Part shown: in pieces, positions 16,398 through 24,471 of the stretch
Position numbering within the stretch: position 1 is the first letter of the stretch
Layout: every line of letters starts with the position of its first letter
DNA from: Olivibacter sitiensis DSM 17696
GTDB taxonomy: Bacteria > Bacteroidota > Bacteroidia > Sphingobacteriales > Sphingobacteriaceae
NCBI RefSeq assembly: GCF_000427965.1
Contig: NZ_ATZA01000016.1
Location: forward strand, 181 to 64,180
Length of the DNA stretch: 64,000 bases
Reading direction: 5' to 3'
Notes under the pieces: model-generated
The model's database searches: none
Seen by the model: only the letters and a program-made list of their open reading frames with translations
What the model was told of the DNA's origin: nothing
Translations under genes and position numbers: made by a program

Positions 16398-18033
16398 GGG
16401 CTTGCTAAATAACTGGAGTTGGCGCATATCCATTCAGCCTGTCCATCGGACTGCATTTTTCGTAGATGCAGTCCCAAATGATACGGACTAGGCAATATAG
16501 TGCCTGCCTAGTCAAATTGACTAGGTTTAGCACTAAGGCTATACAGGCAATCCAAGATTCCGAGGTGTTTTTGAGTTTGGCCTGGATGCAGTCCAAGCCA
16601 TAAGCCAGTTTTCCCTGTCCGAACTTTCCCTCTATCGGATTACGATCACCCGGTCTTATGTGGTCTGCCACTGCCGCTTTAGCCGGGCGCCCCAGGGGCT
16701 TTGCCGATAGCTTTATGCCGTGCTGGGCCAGCCATTTTCGATTCTCCCTGTTACAGTAAATCTTATCGGCCAATACTTCCTTTGGATAATAGCCCATACG
16801 TTGCCGATAGCGCTCCACGCTTTCCCGGAGGCTTCCCCCTTCGTTGAAGGCATCCCAACTCAGCTTATCAATGAACGTGAACCCTTCTACCAGGCTGACC
16901 TGTAGCTTGCTGCCGAATTCCACCTTGGACTTTTCCTTGCCCCGAACGATGGGGCGCACGTGTGGTTGGTGGATGTTCACGATACGGTGTTCCACTGTTT
17001 TACTCTGGCTACGGTGCAGGTAGTCCTGCTGCCCATGGACCGTATGCAGTACCATCAGGTACTTTTGTTCCGACGGGGTGAGGGGGAAGCTGCCGTAGGC
17101 ATCCAGCAATTTGTCGATATGGCCCAGATTCCTCCTCAAAAACCGTATCTGGCTGCCGTTTGCCCTGTATATGGCCTTGGCCGACTTGGCTTTCTTCTTT
17201 GCTGTACCCAGAAACAGTTTACGGGCTACCTTGCGATACGTGCGTGGCTTTACCGGGCCGTGCAGTGCCGGTGAATAAAGCAAGTCTATCAGCTCCTCGC
17301 TCTTGCGGCGGGCCGCATCCAGTACTTTCAGGTCGGTGGGAAAGGTAATATGCTGCGGGGCTACGGTAGCATCCATGAGTAGCTTCCCTTTATTGTGGGC
17401 GGGCGGGGGTACGGATAATACGGGATCCTGCTGGGCCCCATGTGGAACCGAGCCCGTATCCTCACGGTTTCCGCCATCGGGTATGGGGTCATTAGCCTCC
17501 GGTGGGAGATCCTGACTGGCCTCCATGCAATGCTTTACTATCACCTCGTTTATCTTACCCGTTAACTCCAATGTCATCCGCTTACGGATGGCGACAAAAA
17601 GCGGTGCGGTAAAGGGAGGCTCATCGGTAAAACTACTATACCCCAGAAAGTACTGCATATACATGTTTTCGGTAATGTGCTGGACGGTATCCCGGTCGGT
17701 GAACGACTCGATATGCTTGATGATCATCGCACCGATTACAACCCTGCCGCTGATGGGTGGGCGACCCTCGGCACTGCGGAACGTTCGGTCGTAAATGGGT
17801 ACAATCTTATCCCAGGGGATGGCTTCGGCCAGTCGTACCCAGCGGTTGTTTTTGTTGAGCCGACGCTCAAATGGGGTGTCAAACCCCTCCAGCTTTAGCT
17901 GGGCCGGGCTCACGTAATTGGGCGTCGCTGCAAGCTTTTTGCGCCCTTTGACTACTTTTCCTTGCATCTGAACTCGTGTTTGGACGCTCTAATATACTGA
18001 ATTTTAATTTGTTCATAGTTGTTTAGCAAGCCC
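16398..18033 (-). mobile_element. IS1182-like insertion sequence in the integrase gene
   Basis: A 1636-bp insertion. Its ends are inverted repeats GGGCTTGCTAAATAACT (16398-16414) and the complement of 18017-18033 (16 of 17 identical). Both ends are flanked by TAGATA (16392-16397 and 18034-18039), a perfect 6-bp target duplication. If the outer A or TA is counted as part of the ends, the duplication would be shorter. It carries one transposase gene. The clean duplication and rejoinable target argue for recent insertion. Confidence 0.9.
16405..17967 (-). CDS. IS1182-family-like DDE transposase
   Basis: A 520-residue transposase. The N-terminal DUF772-like domain includes RPPISGRVVIGAMIIKH and PPFTAPLFVAIRKRM. 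Acidic catalytic residues appear in GKLLMDATVAPQHI, EVLADKIYCNRENRKWL, and RNPIEGKFGQGKLAYGLD, the GKFGQGK motif being typical of IS1182 relatives. It fills nearly the whole insertion sequence, its stop lying inside the left terminal repeat. It looks intact. Confidence 0.9.
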   Translation of the reverse strand: MQGKVVKGRKKLAATPNYVSPAQLKLEGFDTPFERRLNKNNRWVRLAEAIPWDKIVPIYDRTFRSAEGRPPISGRVVIGAMIIKHIESFTDRDTVQHITENMYMQYFLGYSSFTDEPPFTAPLFVAIRKRMTLELTGKINEVIVKHCMEASQDLPPEANDPIPDGGNREDTGSVPHGAQQDPVLSVPPPAHNKGKLLMDATVAPQHITFPTDLKVLDAARRKSEELIDLLYSPALHGPVKPRTYRKVARKLFLGTAKKKAKSAKAIYRANGSQIRFLRRNLGHIDKLLDAYGSFPLTPSEQKYLMVLHTVHGQQDYLHRSQSKTVEHRIVNIHQPHVRPIVRGKEKSKVEFGSKLQVSLVEGFTFIDKLSWDAFNEGGSLRESVERYRQRMGYYPKEVLADKIYCNRENRKWLAQHGIKLSAKPLGRPAKAAVADHIRPGDRNPIEGKFGQGKLAYGLDCIQAKLKNTSESWIACIALVLNLVNLTRQALYCLVRIIWDCIYEKCSPMDRLNGYAPTPVI

Positions 18034-18546
18034 TAGATAGCCCTCAAAATCCATGATGAACCTGTAATTGAGTTCCGACAAGGCTATATCGTTCCTGCGG
18101 TATTTCTCTTTGAGGAATTTCTCGATATACCGTTGGGTAGTATGGTAGTTCTTCATCGTACCATGCGCCAATTTATGCACCGTCTCCCTGTTATGGTAAT
18201 CGACCAACATGCGCACGGTCATCGTTTCCTCCGCTTCGCCAAGAAAAAGCGATTTGACGGCATCCACGGTAACCGTTTTCCGTTGCTGTACCAATTCATG
18301 GTAGCCATCGGCAATGAGTGTCCGGACCCGTTCGATGTGGCTGTTCAGCTTTACGATTTCCTCTCGCTTGCCTTTTGCCCTGCCCTTTGCATCATCCCAT
18401 TCTTTGGGGGCAACTTTCTTTTTAAGGGAGATTTCAGACCTGCGACCGTTCACGGTTATCCTTGCGTACACCGTTGCCATGCCGTTTTTCTGTTGTTTGG
18501 GAATCCGCAAGACGAAGTGGATTCCAAAGGTGTTCCTACTTTTCAT

Positions 18547-18845
18547 ACCAATCTATTTTTTGTTTAACTGATACACTTTAGCACGGCTCGGCACACACTA
18601 CTCACCTATGTGCATTCAAAAGGGTATCAAACAGCAACAATCAGCATCAAAACAACTGTATTCAAATTACTGAAATACAATTAGTTAATCGCTAATAGGT
18701 GAGTAAAATTAAATCATCAAAATCACTCACGCAATTACTCACATTTTGATTGGTATTCTTTGGGGTTTATTAGTATGGAAAAAAATAAAAAACCCGCAAA
18801 TTCGTTCAATTTGCGGGTTTTTGACCTTACTTAGTGTAAGTGTTG
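18547..18845. promoter_or_regulatory. Integrase upstream region with repeated CTCAC words
   Basis: Between the integrase start and tRNA-Pro there is an 11-bp inverted repeat TACTCACCTAT (18599-18609) and ATAGGTGAGTA (18695-18705), plus ACTCAC at 18725-18730 and 18737-18742. Repeated short words beside an attachment site are the usual look of integrase arm-type sites. Two CTCAC words also occur just inside the other end of the element (9137-9153). Confidence 0.45.
18789..18821 (-). terminator. Terminator downstream of tRNA-Pro
   Basis: AAAACCCGCAAATT pairs with AATTTGCGGGTTTT around a five-base loop. On the minus strand it follows the tRNA 3' end by about 25 bases and is followed by T-rich sequence. 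It would be supplied by the inserted element if the site at 9061 is the original junction. Confidence 0.8.
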
Positions 18846-18919
18846 TCGGGGTGGCAGGATTCGAACCTACGACCTCCACATCCCAAATGTGGCGCGATAC
18901 CGGGCTACGCTACACCCCG
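18846..18919 (-). tRNA. tRNA-Pro(TGG)
   Basis: Read on the minus strand: acceptor CGGGGTG pairs with the 3' CACCCCG, discriminator A, D-arm TAGCGTAGCCCGG, anticodon loop with TGG in CATTTGGGATG, and T-arm AGGTTCGAATCCT. The 3' CCA is not encoded. Its 3' end serves as the integration site for the element on its downstream side. Confidence 0.95.
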
Positions 18920-19082
18920 ATCAAAAGCATCGCTTTTTTTAAGGTGAGGCAAAAGTAACGATATTTAGCAATTGCGCAAATCTTTTTTATTAAAAATCAC
19001 AGCGCCTCCCTATGAGAAACAATAGCTTTTTGATTTTCAACCATTTAATTTCAGTATCATTTTTGCCTGTCCGCTAGCCTTG

Positions 19083-20609
19083 TTATAAATCGAACTTGAT
19101 GCCCTGTGCCAAAGGCAGGCTACTCCCGTAATTGATCGTATTGGTTTGCCTACGCATGTAGTTTTTCCAAGCATCGCTCCCGCTCTCGCGCCCGCCACCG
19201 GTTTCTTTTTCACCGCCAAATGCTCCTCCTATTTCGGCTCCGGACGTACCTATGTTCACATTGGCAATACCACAATCGGAGCCTGCCGCAGATAAAAAAG
19301 CTTCTGCTTCCCGCAAGTTCAAAGTCATGACCGATGAAGATAAGCCCTGAGGCACCGCATTTTGAATCTTTATAGCTTCGTCGAACTCCGTATATGACAA
19401 TAAATAGAGAATGGGAGCAAATGTCTCTTTCTGCACGGTAGCATACGTACCAAGCGCCTCCATAATGCAAGGTTTCACATAGCAACCGCTACTAAAAGCT
19501 GCACCCTCAAGCACACCGCTATCGGTAATCAATTTGCCTCCCTCCGCCAAGCAATTTGCTATCGCCTGCTCATAGGCATTTACGGCCTCCTTGTCTATCA
19601 AGGGGCCTACATGGTAATGCTCATCCAAGGGGTTGCCTATGCGCAACTGGCCATAGGCCTTTTTCAATCGCTCTTTCACCTCGGCATAAATGCGTTGATG
19701 CACGATGAGCCGACGGGTAGTAGTACAACGTTGGCCTGCCGTGCCCACAGCGCCGAAAACGGCCGCAGGAACGGCAATATCCAAATCGGCATGTTGACTG
19801 ATAATAATAGCATTATTGCCGCCTAGTTCAAGCAGTACCTTGCCAAGACGGGCACCTACCGTAGCTGCCACTTCCTTTCCCATTCGGGTAGATCCCGTAG
19901 CCGATACCAGCGCAATGCGATGGTCCTGTGCCATACGTTCCCCCAGCCATCGTCCACCGCTTATCAGGTTACAAACACCTTCGGGCACATCATTGGCTAA
20001 GAAGACCTCTGCCACGATCTTTTGGCAAGCCAGGGCGCTTAAAGGTGTTTTTTCCGAAGCTTTCCAAATGCACACATCACCGCATACCATTGCCAACATA
20101 CTGTTCCAGCTCCATACGGCCACCGGAAAATTGAAAGCAGAGATAATCCCAACGATACCCAAGGGGTGCCATTGCTCGTACATGCGATGTGCTGGCCGTT
20201 CGCTATGCATGGTAAGGCCGTACAACTGGCGAGAAAGGCCAAGGGCAAAATCACATATGTCTATCATCTCCTGCACCTCCCCATAGCCTTCCTGTAGGCT
20301 CTTGCCCATTTCATAGGAAACCAATTTGCCCAGGTATTCCTTCTTCTCGCGTAGGGCCTCTCCTATTTGCCGCAAGACCTCTCCCCTTTTGGGCGCTGGC
20401 CATAAACGCCATTGCCCAAAGGCCAACCGGGCCTTATCCACAACGCTCCCGTAAGACTGTTCATCGGTTTCTACCAGGGTAGCTATGCGCTCACCGTCAA
20501 CCGGAGAAAAACTGCTCAGCCTGTCTCCCGATGAGTCCAGCCAATCATTTCCCGTAGAAGTTCCCTTATTTATTTCTTCTATCCCTAATGCTAATAGTAT
20601 ATCTTTCAT
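19083..20609 (-). CDS. ALDH7-like aldehyde dehydrogenase (aminoadipate semialdehyde / P6C dehydrogenase)
   Basis: A 508-residue NAD-dependent aldehyde dehydrogenase. The oxyanion Asn is in SAFNFPVAVWSWN, the general-base Glu in LLELGGNN, and the catalytic Cys in AGQRCTTTRR. The C-terminal NIGTSGAEIGGAFGGEKETGGGRE is the signature of the ALDH7 (antiquitin) group, which oxidises alpha-aminoadipic semialdehyde to 2-aminoadipate. Its neighbours are a lysine dehydrogenase-like gene and a DUF1338 gene, so lysine catabolism is the coherent reading. About 150 bases separate it from the DUF1338 gene. Confidence 0.88.
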   Translation of the reverse strand: MKDILLALGIEEINKGTSTGNDWLDSSGDRLSSFSPVDGERIATLVETDEQSYGSVVDKARLAFGQWRLWPAPKRGEVLRQIGEALREKKEYLGKLVSYEMGKSLQEGYGEVQEMIDICDFALGLSRQLYGLTMHSERPAHRMYEQWHPLGIVGIISAFNFPVAVWSWNSMLAMVCGDVCIWKASEKTPLSALACQKIVAEVFLANDVPEGVCNLISGGRWLGERMAQDHRIALVSATGSTRMGKEVAATVGARLGKVLLELGGNNAIIISQHADLDIAVPAAVFGAVGTAGQRCTTTRRLIVHQRIYAEVKERLKKAYGQLRIGNPLDEHYHVGPLIDKEAVNAYEQAIANCLAEGGKLITDSGVLEGAAFSSGCYVKPCIMEALGTYATVQKETFAPILYLLSYTEFDEAIKIQNAVPQGLSSSVMTLNLREAEAFLSAAGSDCGIANVNIGTSGAEIGGAFGGEKETGGGRESGSDAWKNYMRRQTNTINYGSSLPLAQGIKFDL

Positions 20610-20759
20610 TTTTTAATTCTTTAGCTGTTAGCTATCGGCAATCAGCCATCTGACTTATATGCTTTGGCCTAATTCCCCTAAAAATTTACAACTTAAAACG
20701 TTCGACTTATTACCTTACAGCCCTATACCATACGCCTTATAACCCAATATCTACTAGCC

Positions 20760-21671
20760 CTAAACCTCTTTCCTCACCTGCCCCAAATAGGTACTTTCAA
20801 AGATCTTATCCGCATTCTGCGCCTCAAAACCTTCCCGTCGGTACTCCCGTTTCACTTGGTCTGGCGGCAAATGCCTGTATGGTTCCAGCACACGTCTTTC
20901 CGCAAATTCTACATAGGAACCTGGAATCCATTCTTTCCTGCCATCGGCAAAGCTCGCTTCGACCTTTCCGGCCACCGTACTGCTCTGCAAGAGGCCTCCA
21001 TCGGGGCTTTGCTTGACCTTACCGCCCGCATCGTTGAGCTTAAAACCGTGACGTTCCAAAAAATTGTTGAATTCTGGAATGGTATTATAACCTTGCTTGA
21101 AATGGTGCACGGCCAAGGTATAATGGTTCAGGTAGTAGCGATTATATATCACCCAGGCAGCGTACTCGCTCTCATTGGCCAATGCCCGATAGTCTTCCCA
21201 GGTGGGTACCGGCCATTGGGCCGTGTGCAAAAAGGCATCTACAGCCATTGGGTCTTCCAAATCCAAGCTATCTACGGGATCGTGCTGCACCACGTCCGTA
21301 TAGCGATGAATCACTTGCCGGGCTTTGTCACTCAAATCCTGTACCCGCAATTCGGACAAAAAGATCCTGGGCAAGTCTTCCCTCGGCGGGGAATACCAAT
21401 AGGCATCCAGCTTCTTCTCGTCAAACTGGTAAAAATTCCTCCTTTCGTATCCATAATACAAAAAGATCTTTTCCATGGAGGCTATCCCCAGATGAGGCAC
21501 ACCCAAGGAGCGGAAAGCAATGTGATCGTTTTCTATTTCCTTTTCAGAATCGATGATCCCCTCCGTTTTCATGGCGGCTATAATAGCCCCAACATCGGGC
21601 ACGCGCTGACGGTATCGGCCCATGAGCCCGTCCAGCACCTTTTCCCATTTTTTCACTCTTTCGGATTTCAT
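20760..21671 (-). CDS. DUF1338 protein (HglS-like 2-oxoadipate dioxygenase/decarboxylase)
   Basis: A 303-residue member of the DUF1338 family. In Pseudomonas this family (HglS) converts 2-oxoadipate to D-2-hydroxyglutarate with Fe(II) and O2. Likely metal ligands are His50 (IENDHIAFRSLGVPH), a histidine in YTLAVHHFKQGYNTI (about 183-190), and Glu255 in SYVEFAERR. It starts two bases after the lysine dehydrogenase-like gene stops, so the genes are probably co-transcribed. Together they give a lysine to 2-hydroxyglutarate route, lacking only an aminotransferase in this window. Confidence 0.87.
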   Translation of the reverse strand: MKSERVKKWEKVLDGLMGRYRQRVPDVGAIIAAMKTEGIIDSEKEIENDHIAFRSLGVPHLGIASMEKIFLYYGYERRNFYQFDEKKLDAYWYSPPREDLPRIFLSELRVQDLSDKARQVIHRYTDVVQHDPVDSLDLEDPMAVDAFLHTAQWPVPTWEDYRALANESEYAAWVIYNRYYLNHYTLAVHHFKQGYNTIPEFNNFLERHGFKLNDAGGKVKQSPDGGLLQSSTVAGKVEASFADGRKEWIPGSYVEFAERRVLEPYRHLPPDQVKREYRREGFEAQNADKIFESTYLGQVRKEV

Positions 21672-21673
21672 AC

Positions 21674-22765
21674 CTAGACTGCTTTAAGTTGTACCTGATT
21701 GGCCGCGCGAGGGGCAACATAGAAGCTTCCCCATTTGGTGGCCAAGAACTGTTCCAGCGTGATATCCTCCTGCTTGATGAAGCCCTGCGAAGGCAAACTG
21801 CCATTGAATACCAACTCCACTACGGCTGCCATGGAAGCCGCCGTGGTCCAGGATATTGCCCTCCATTCCCTCCCGTGTATCTCCCGGGGAAGATAAGCTT
21901 CATAAAACTCTTCGCGACGCAATTGGTCGCCTTGCCAGCCTTCCACCACGGCATATACATATACGACGTCTTCCCGCACGGGAGGCTTGGCTTCCGTGAG
22001 GATTTCTTCCAAGAGTTCCTTGCGGTCTTTCAGGATCAATTCATACAACAGGAAGCGCATCAGCTTGGCATGTCCGGGATAACGGATGGTCTTGTAGTTG
22101 AGCGTATCGACCCTACCTTCCAAACTTTCACATAATGTCCCCAAGCCTCCGGACGTTGAAAAAGCCTCAAACTCTTGCCCTTCTATATTAATAGTTTCTA
22201 TTCCCTCCAAGGAGGGCACGAACTTGCGTACCCCATTGTGTATCACCTCGGCATCCTTAATGTACTCGTTGATGACCCCAGCGGGAGACCAAGTGAAGGA
22301 ATACCCCAATAGTCCGTTCGGGTACCTGGGAAGTGCCCCAACGCGTAGTTCTATATCGCGCAGCTTGGTGAAGCGCTTGCAGAGATCTGCCCCTACAATA
22401 CCTATGAAACCAGGCGCGAGGCCACATTGTGGCACCATAGCCCCTCGTGCCGTTTGGGCCAGCCTGCGCACGGCTGTGGTGGTCATCACATCTTCCGTTA
22501 AATCGAAATAATGGATGCCCAACTCGTGCGCCACTTCTGCCACGCCTATATTTAAGTGATAAGGCAGGCAGGACACTACCCCTTGCTTGTTCTTCAAAAA
22601 GCTTTTCAGCAAGGCCTCATCGGTTACATCGCCTGTTACCACGGGAAAAGTGAAATCATCGGAAGATAAAAAGCGATCCAAGCCTTCTACCTGAAAATCT
22701 TCCGACAATAAAGTCCCCACCAATGAGCCTACCTTACCCAATCCAATAATCGCTATATGATTCAT
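21674..22765 (-). CDS. Saccharopine dehydrogenase-family protein, lysine 6-dehydrogenase-like
   Basis: A 363-residue NAD(P)-dependent enzyme. The Rossmann motif IIGLGKVGSLVG is at the N-terminus. GLAPGFIGIVGADL and LNYKTIRYPGHAKLMRF are typical of lysine 6-dehydrogenase and short saccharopine dehydrogenases. At this length without a second domain, direct deamination of L-lysine to allysine fits, although saccharopine cleavage cannot be excluded. First gene of the three-gene catabolic cluster. Confidence 0.82.
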   Translation of the reverse strand: MNHIAIIGLGKVGSLVGTLLSEDFQVEGLDRFLSSDDFTFPVVTGDVTDEALLKSFLKNKQGVVSCLPYHLNIGVAEVAHELGIHYFDLTEDVMTTTAVRRLAQTARGAMVPQCGLAPGFIGIVGADLCKRFTKLRDIELRVGALPRYPNGLLGYSFTWSPAGVINEYIKDAEVIHNGVRKFVPSLEGIETINIEGQEFEAFSTSGGLGTLCESLEGRVDTLNYKTIRYPGHAKLMRFLLYELILKDRKELLEEILTEAKPPVREDVVYVYAVVEGWQGDQLRREEFYEAYLPREIHGREWRAISWTTAASMAAVVELVFNGSLPSQGFIKQEDITLEQFLATKWGSFYVAPRAANQVQLKAV

Positions 22766-23074
22766 TTTTAAACATATTTTAAATGGTCAATTAGATAATA
22801 TGAAGCTATACAATCATCGGCAATAGCCCAATGACAGACTATGAGTGACGATCGCCGCTTGCAAAACCAGAAAAAAGGGAAAACGGGTAAAATTCCCAGA
22901 AAAACAGGAAAAGGATCACGGAATATTGGCACAGGCGCTCCGCAGGAAAGCCATGTACGCACACAATATGTTTATTAGGTGGTTCATACTTGTCGTTTGC
23001 TAATATAAATAATCCCATATTATTTTGAAAATATGGGATTAAAAAATCAGGTATAATTCGACAAATAGAAAGGC
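22766..23074. other. Intergenic region with dipeptidase terminator
   Basis: About 300 bases upstream of the lysine cluster and downstream of the dipeptidase. A hairpin AATCCCATATT/AATATGGGATT (23011-23040) lies 35 bases past the dipeptidase stop and is followed on the minus strand by ATTTATATT, so it is probably that gene's terminator. I see no gene here. Confidence 0.55.
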
Positions 23075-24322
23075 CTATTGGGCTTGCAGCGATTGGGCTA
23101 CCTGCTCTACCTCCTTCATCACGCGAAAGAGATTACCGCTCCAGATCTTCTTGATATCTTCCTCACTATAGCCCCTTTTTACCAACTCATAGGTCACATT
23201 GCCCATTTTGCTCACATCGTACATGCCGATGACGCCACCGCCGCCATCCAGGTCAGCACCTATACCAATGTGATCTGTTCCCACCAGTTTAGCAATGTGG
23301 TCTATATGGTCGGCCACCATCTGTAAAGTGGCCAATTCTTCTGGATATTTTTTGTTAATCTCCTCCATGGCCTTTCTGCGAATCTCCTTTTCGCTGTCGG
23401 TAAGATTGGCATTATTCGGATACTTTTCCCTCAAGGCCTTCATGGCCGCCGCACGTTTTGGATTTCCATCTTTCAGGTAACCGCTCAGCATGTTCATTTG
23501 TATCACTCCCCCATGCTTTGCCAAGGTTTTGATCATATCATCGTCCATATTGCGCGGATGATTGTATAAGGCCCTTGCTGATGAATGCGATGCGATGATG
23601 GGCGCCTTGGAATATTTGATGGCATCGTAAAAGGTTTCGTCAGAGGTATGCGAGATATCCACCATCATGCCCAGACGGTTCATCTCTGCCACCACCTGCT
23701 TGCCAAAATCGCTCAGGCCATGGTGCTCCGCCCCCTTTGGATCCGTTGATGAATCGCAGATATCATTATTGGTGGTATGGGACAGCGTCATGTACCGCGC
23801 TCCCAGGTCATAATAGGTTTTCAATAAAGAAAGGTCCTTGCCGATAGCCCATCCATTTTCTATGCCGATGAAAATGGCTAGCTTCCCTTCATCCTTCAAG
23901 CGATAGGCATCTTCCGGAGTGGTAGCCAAACCAGCCATATCGGGATGCTTGTTGACGGCTTCATGAATCAAGTCAAATAATTTCAGGGCCTTTTCCTTTG
24001 CTAGCGCATTGCCTTCGGGCGTACGTTGGCCCTGTCCGAGGTACACCGCGTAGAACATGGCATCCAGCCCCCCTTTTTTCATTCTAGGGAAATCTATCTG
24101 TGAACGTGTAGTCTTCACATCATGTTCTTCCGATATATCGAAATCGGGCCTTCCAATAGCATAGGTAGGCAAGTCGCCATGTGTATCCAAGCTCAACGCT
24201 GCCGCGTGGATAGCACCGGCCTTTTCTTTTATTTTAGGATCATCATAGGTTTGCGCTATGGCCATGCCGTGGCAAAAAAAGGAAATAAATGCCAGTAGGT
24301 AGATTGATTGTGTTTTACTCAT
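23075..24322 (-). CDS. Exported M19 membrane-type dipeptidase
   Basis: A 415-residue zinc dipeptidase. The signal sequence (YLLAFISFFCHGMAIAQ) becomes N-terminal if translation starts at ATG 24322; a frame-open extension upstream has no sensible start. Metal-binding motifs: DTHGDLP (His-x-Asp), FIGIENGW (Glu bridging), VDISHTSDETF and IASHSSARAL (His), and HIGIGADLDGGGG. It cleaves dipeptides, including D-amino-acid-containing ones, in the periplasm. It is followed on the other side by an M14 carboxypeptidase gene on the same strand. Confidence 0.92.
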   Translation of the reverse strand: MSKTQSIYLLAFISFFCHGMAIAQTYDDPKIKEKAGAIHAAALSLDTHGDLPTYAIGRPDFDISEEHDVKTTRSQIDFPRMKKGGLDAMFYAVYLGQGQRTPEGNALAKEKALKLFDLIHEAVNKHPDMAGLATTPEDAYRLKDEGKLAIFIGIENGWAIGKDLSLLKTYYDLGARYMTLSHTTNNDICDSSTDPKGAEHHGLSDFGKQVVAEMNRLGMMVDISHTSDETFYDAIKYSKAPIIASHSSARALYNHPRNMDDDMIKTLAKHGGVIQMNMLSGYLKDGNPKRAAAMKALREKYPNNANLTDSEKEIRRKAMEEINKKYPEELATLQMVADHIDHIAKLVGTDHIGIGADLDGGGGVIGMYDVSKMGNVTYELVKRGYSEEDIKKIWSGNLFRVMKEVEQVAQSLQAQ

Positions 24323-24367
24323 GGTGCCTATGGTTAAGTTCGATTTACATTTAATGCATTCGTGAAT

Positions 24368-24375
24368 CAAAGCTA
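24368..24375 (-). promoter_or_regulatory. -7 promoter element of the dipeptidase gene
   Basis: TAGCTTTG on the minus strand is a perfect TAnnTTTG element, 45 bases before the ATG at 24322. The -33 position is only T-rich with no TTTG, so the promoter call is moderate. Confidence 0.45.
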
Positions 24376-24471
24376 TAAATTTAACATAAAAGGCATAAAA
24401 AACATAACTCTATTAAGCTTTTCCCATACATCAACAAGAAAATTACGTTTTATCATAATGTCAACTCAAAT

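Larger units (their letters stand above)
15672..18546 (-). pseudogene. Tyrosine integrase interrupted by an IS
   Basis: The N-terminal part (18546 to 18034, 171 codons) has the arm-binding domain (FVLRIPKQQKNGMATVYARI, SLKKKVAPKEWDDAKG). The C-terminal part (16391 to 15672) carries the catalytic domain: HIARHTFA (His-x-x-Arg), LGHTSIRTTQIYAKV (second His, nucleophile Tyr). The first box arginine is replaced (CFTGLAYID), as is known for the CTnDOT integrase group. Joining the halves across one copy of the 6-bp duplication gives an in-frame FEGYL-RKYKPKD junction and 410 residues. It lies beside tRNA-Pro, as expected for the element's own integrase. Confidence 0.88.
9061..18859. mobile_element. 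Integrative mobilizable element at tRNA-Pro
   Basis: About 9.8 kb between direct copies of the tRNA-Pro 3' end. Contents from the tRNA inward: interrupted tyrosine integrase, unknown 260-residue protein, HTH protein, candidate oriT, mobC, relaxase, membrane coiled-coil protein, zeta-toxin pair, and an ArsR-controlled cargo operon. It has relaxase and oriT candidates but no secretion genes, so it would be mobilizable rather than self-transmissible. The integrase interruption probably fixes it in place now. Confidence 0.65.

Noticed and set aside
1-18859. Self-transmissible conjugative element
   Set aside because: Relaxase and oriT candidates are present, but no coupling protein, VirB4-like or tra genes are in the window, so mobilizable is the most that can be said. 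Genes left of base 1 are not visible.
18746-18958. Open frame across tRNA-Pro
   Set aside because: It is translated through the tRNA and its terminator; the GFEPTTS-type text is a common false gene from tRNA 3' ends.
20856-21677. 273-codon plus-strand open frame opposite the DUF1338 gene
   Set aside because: It is the reverse complement of a clear DUF1338 gene with conserved metal ligands; its own translation looks random.
22768-22962. 64-codon minus-strand frame upstream of the lysine cluster
   Set aside because: It is Cys/Phe/Pro-rich with no homology I recognise and occupies the expected promoter region.
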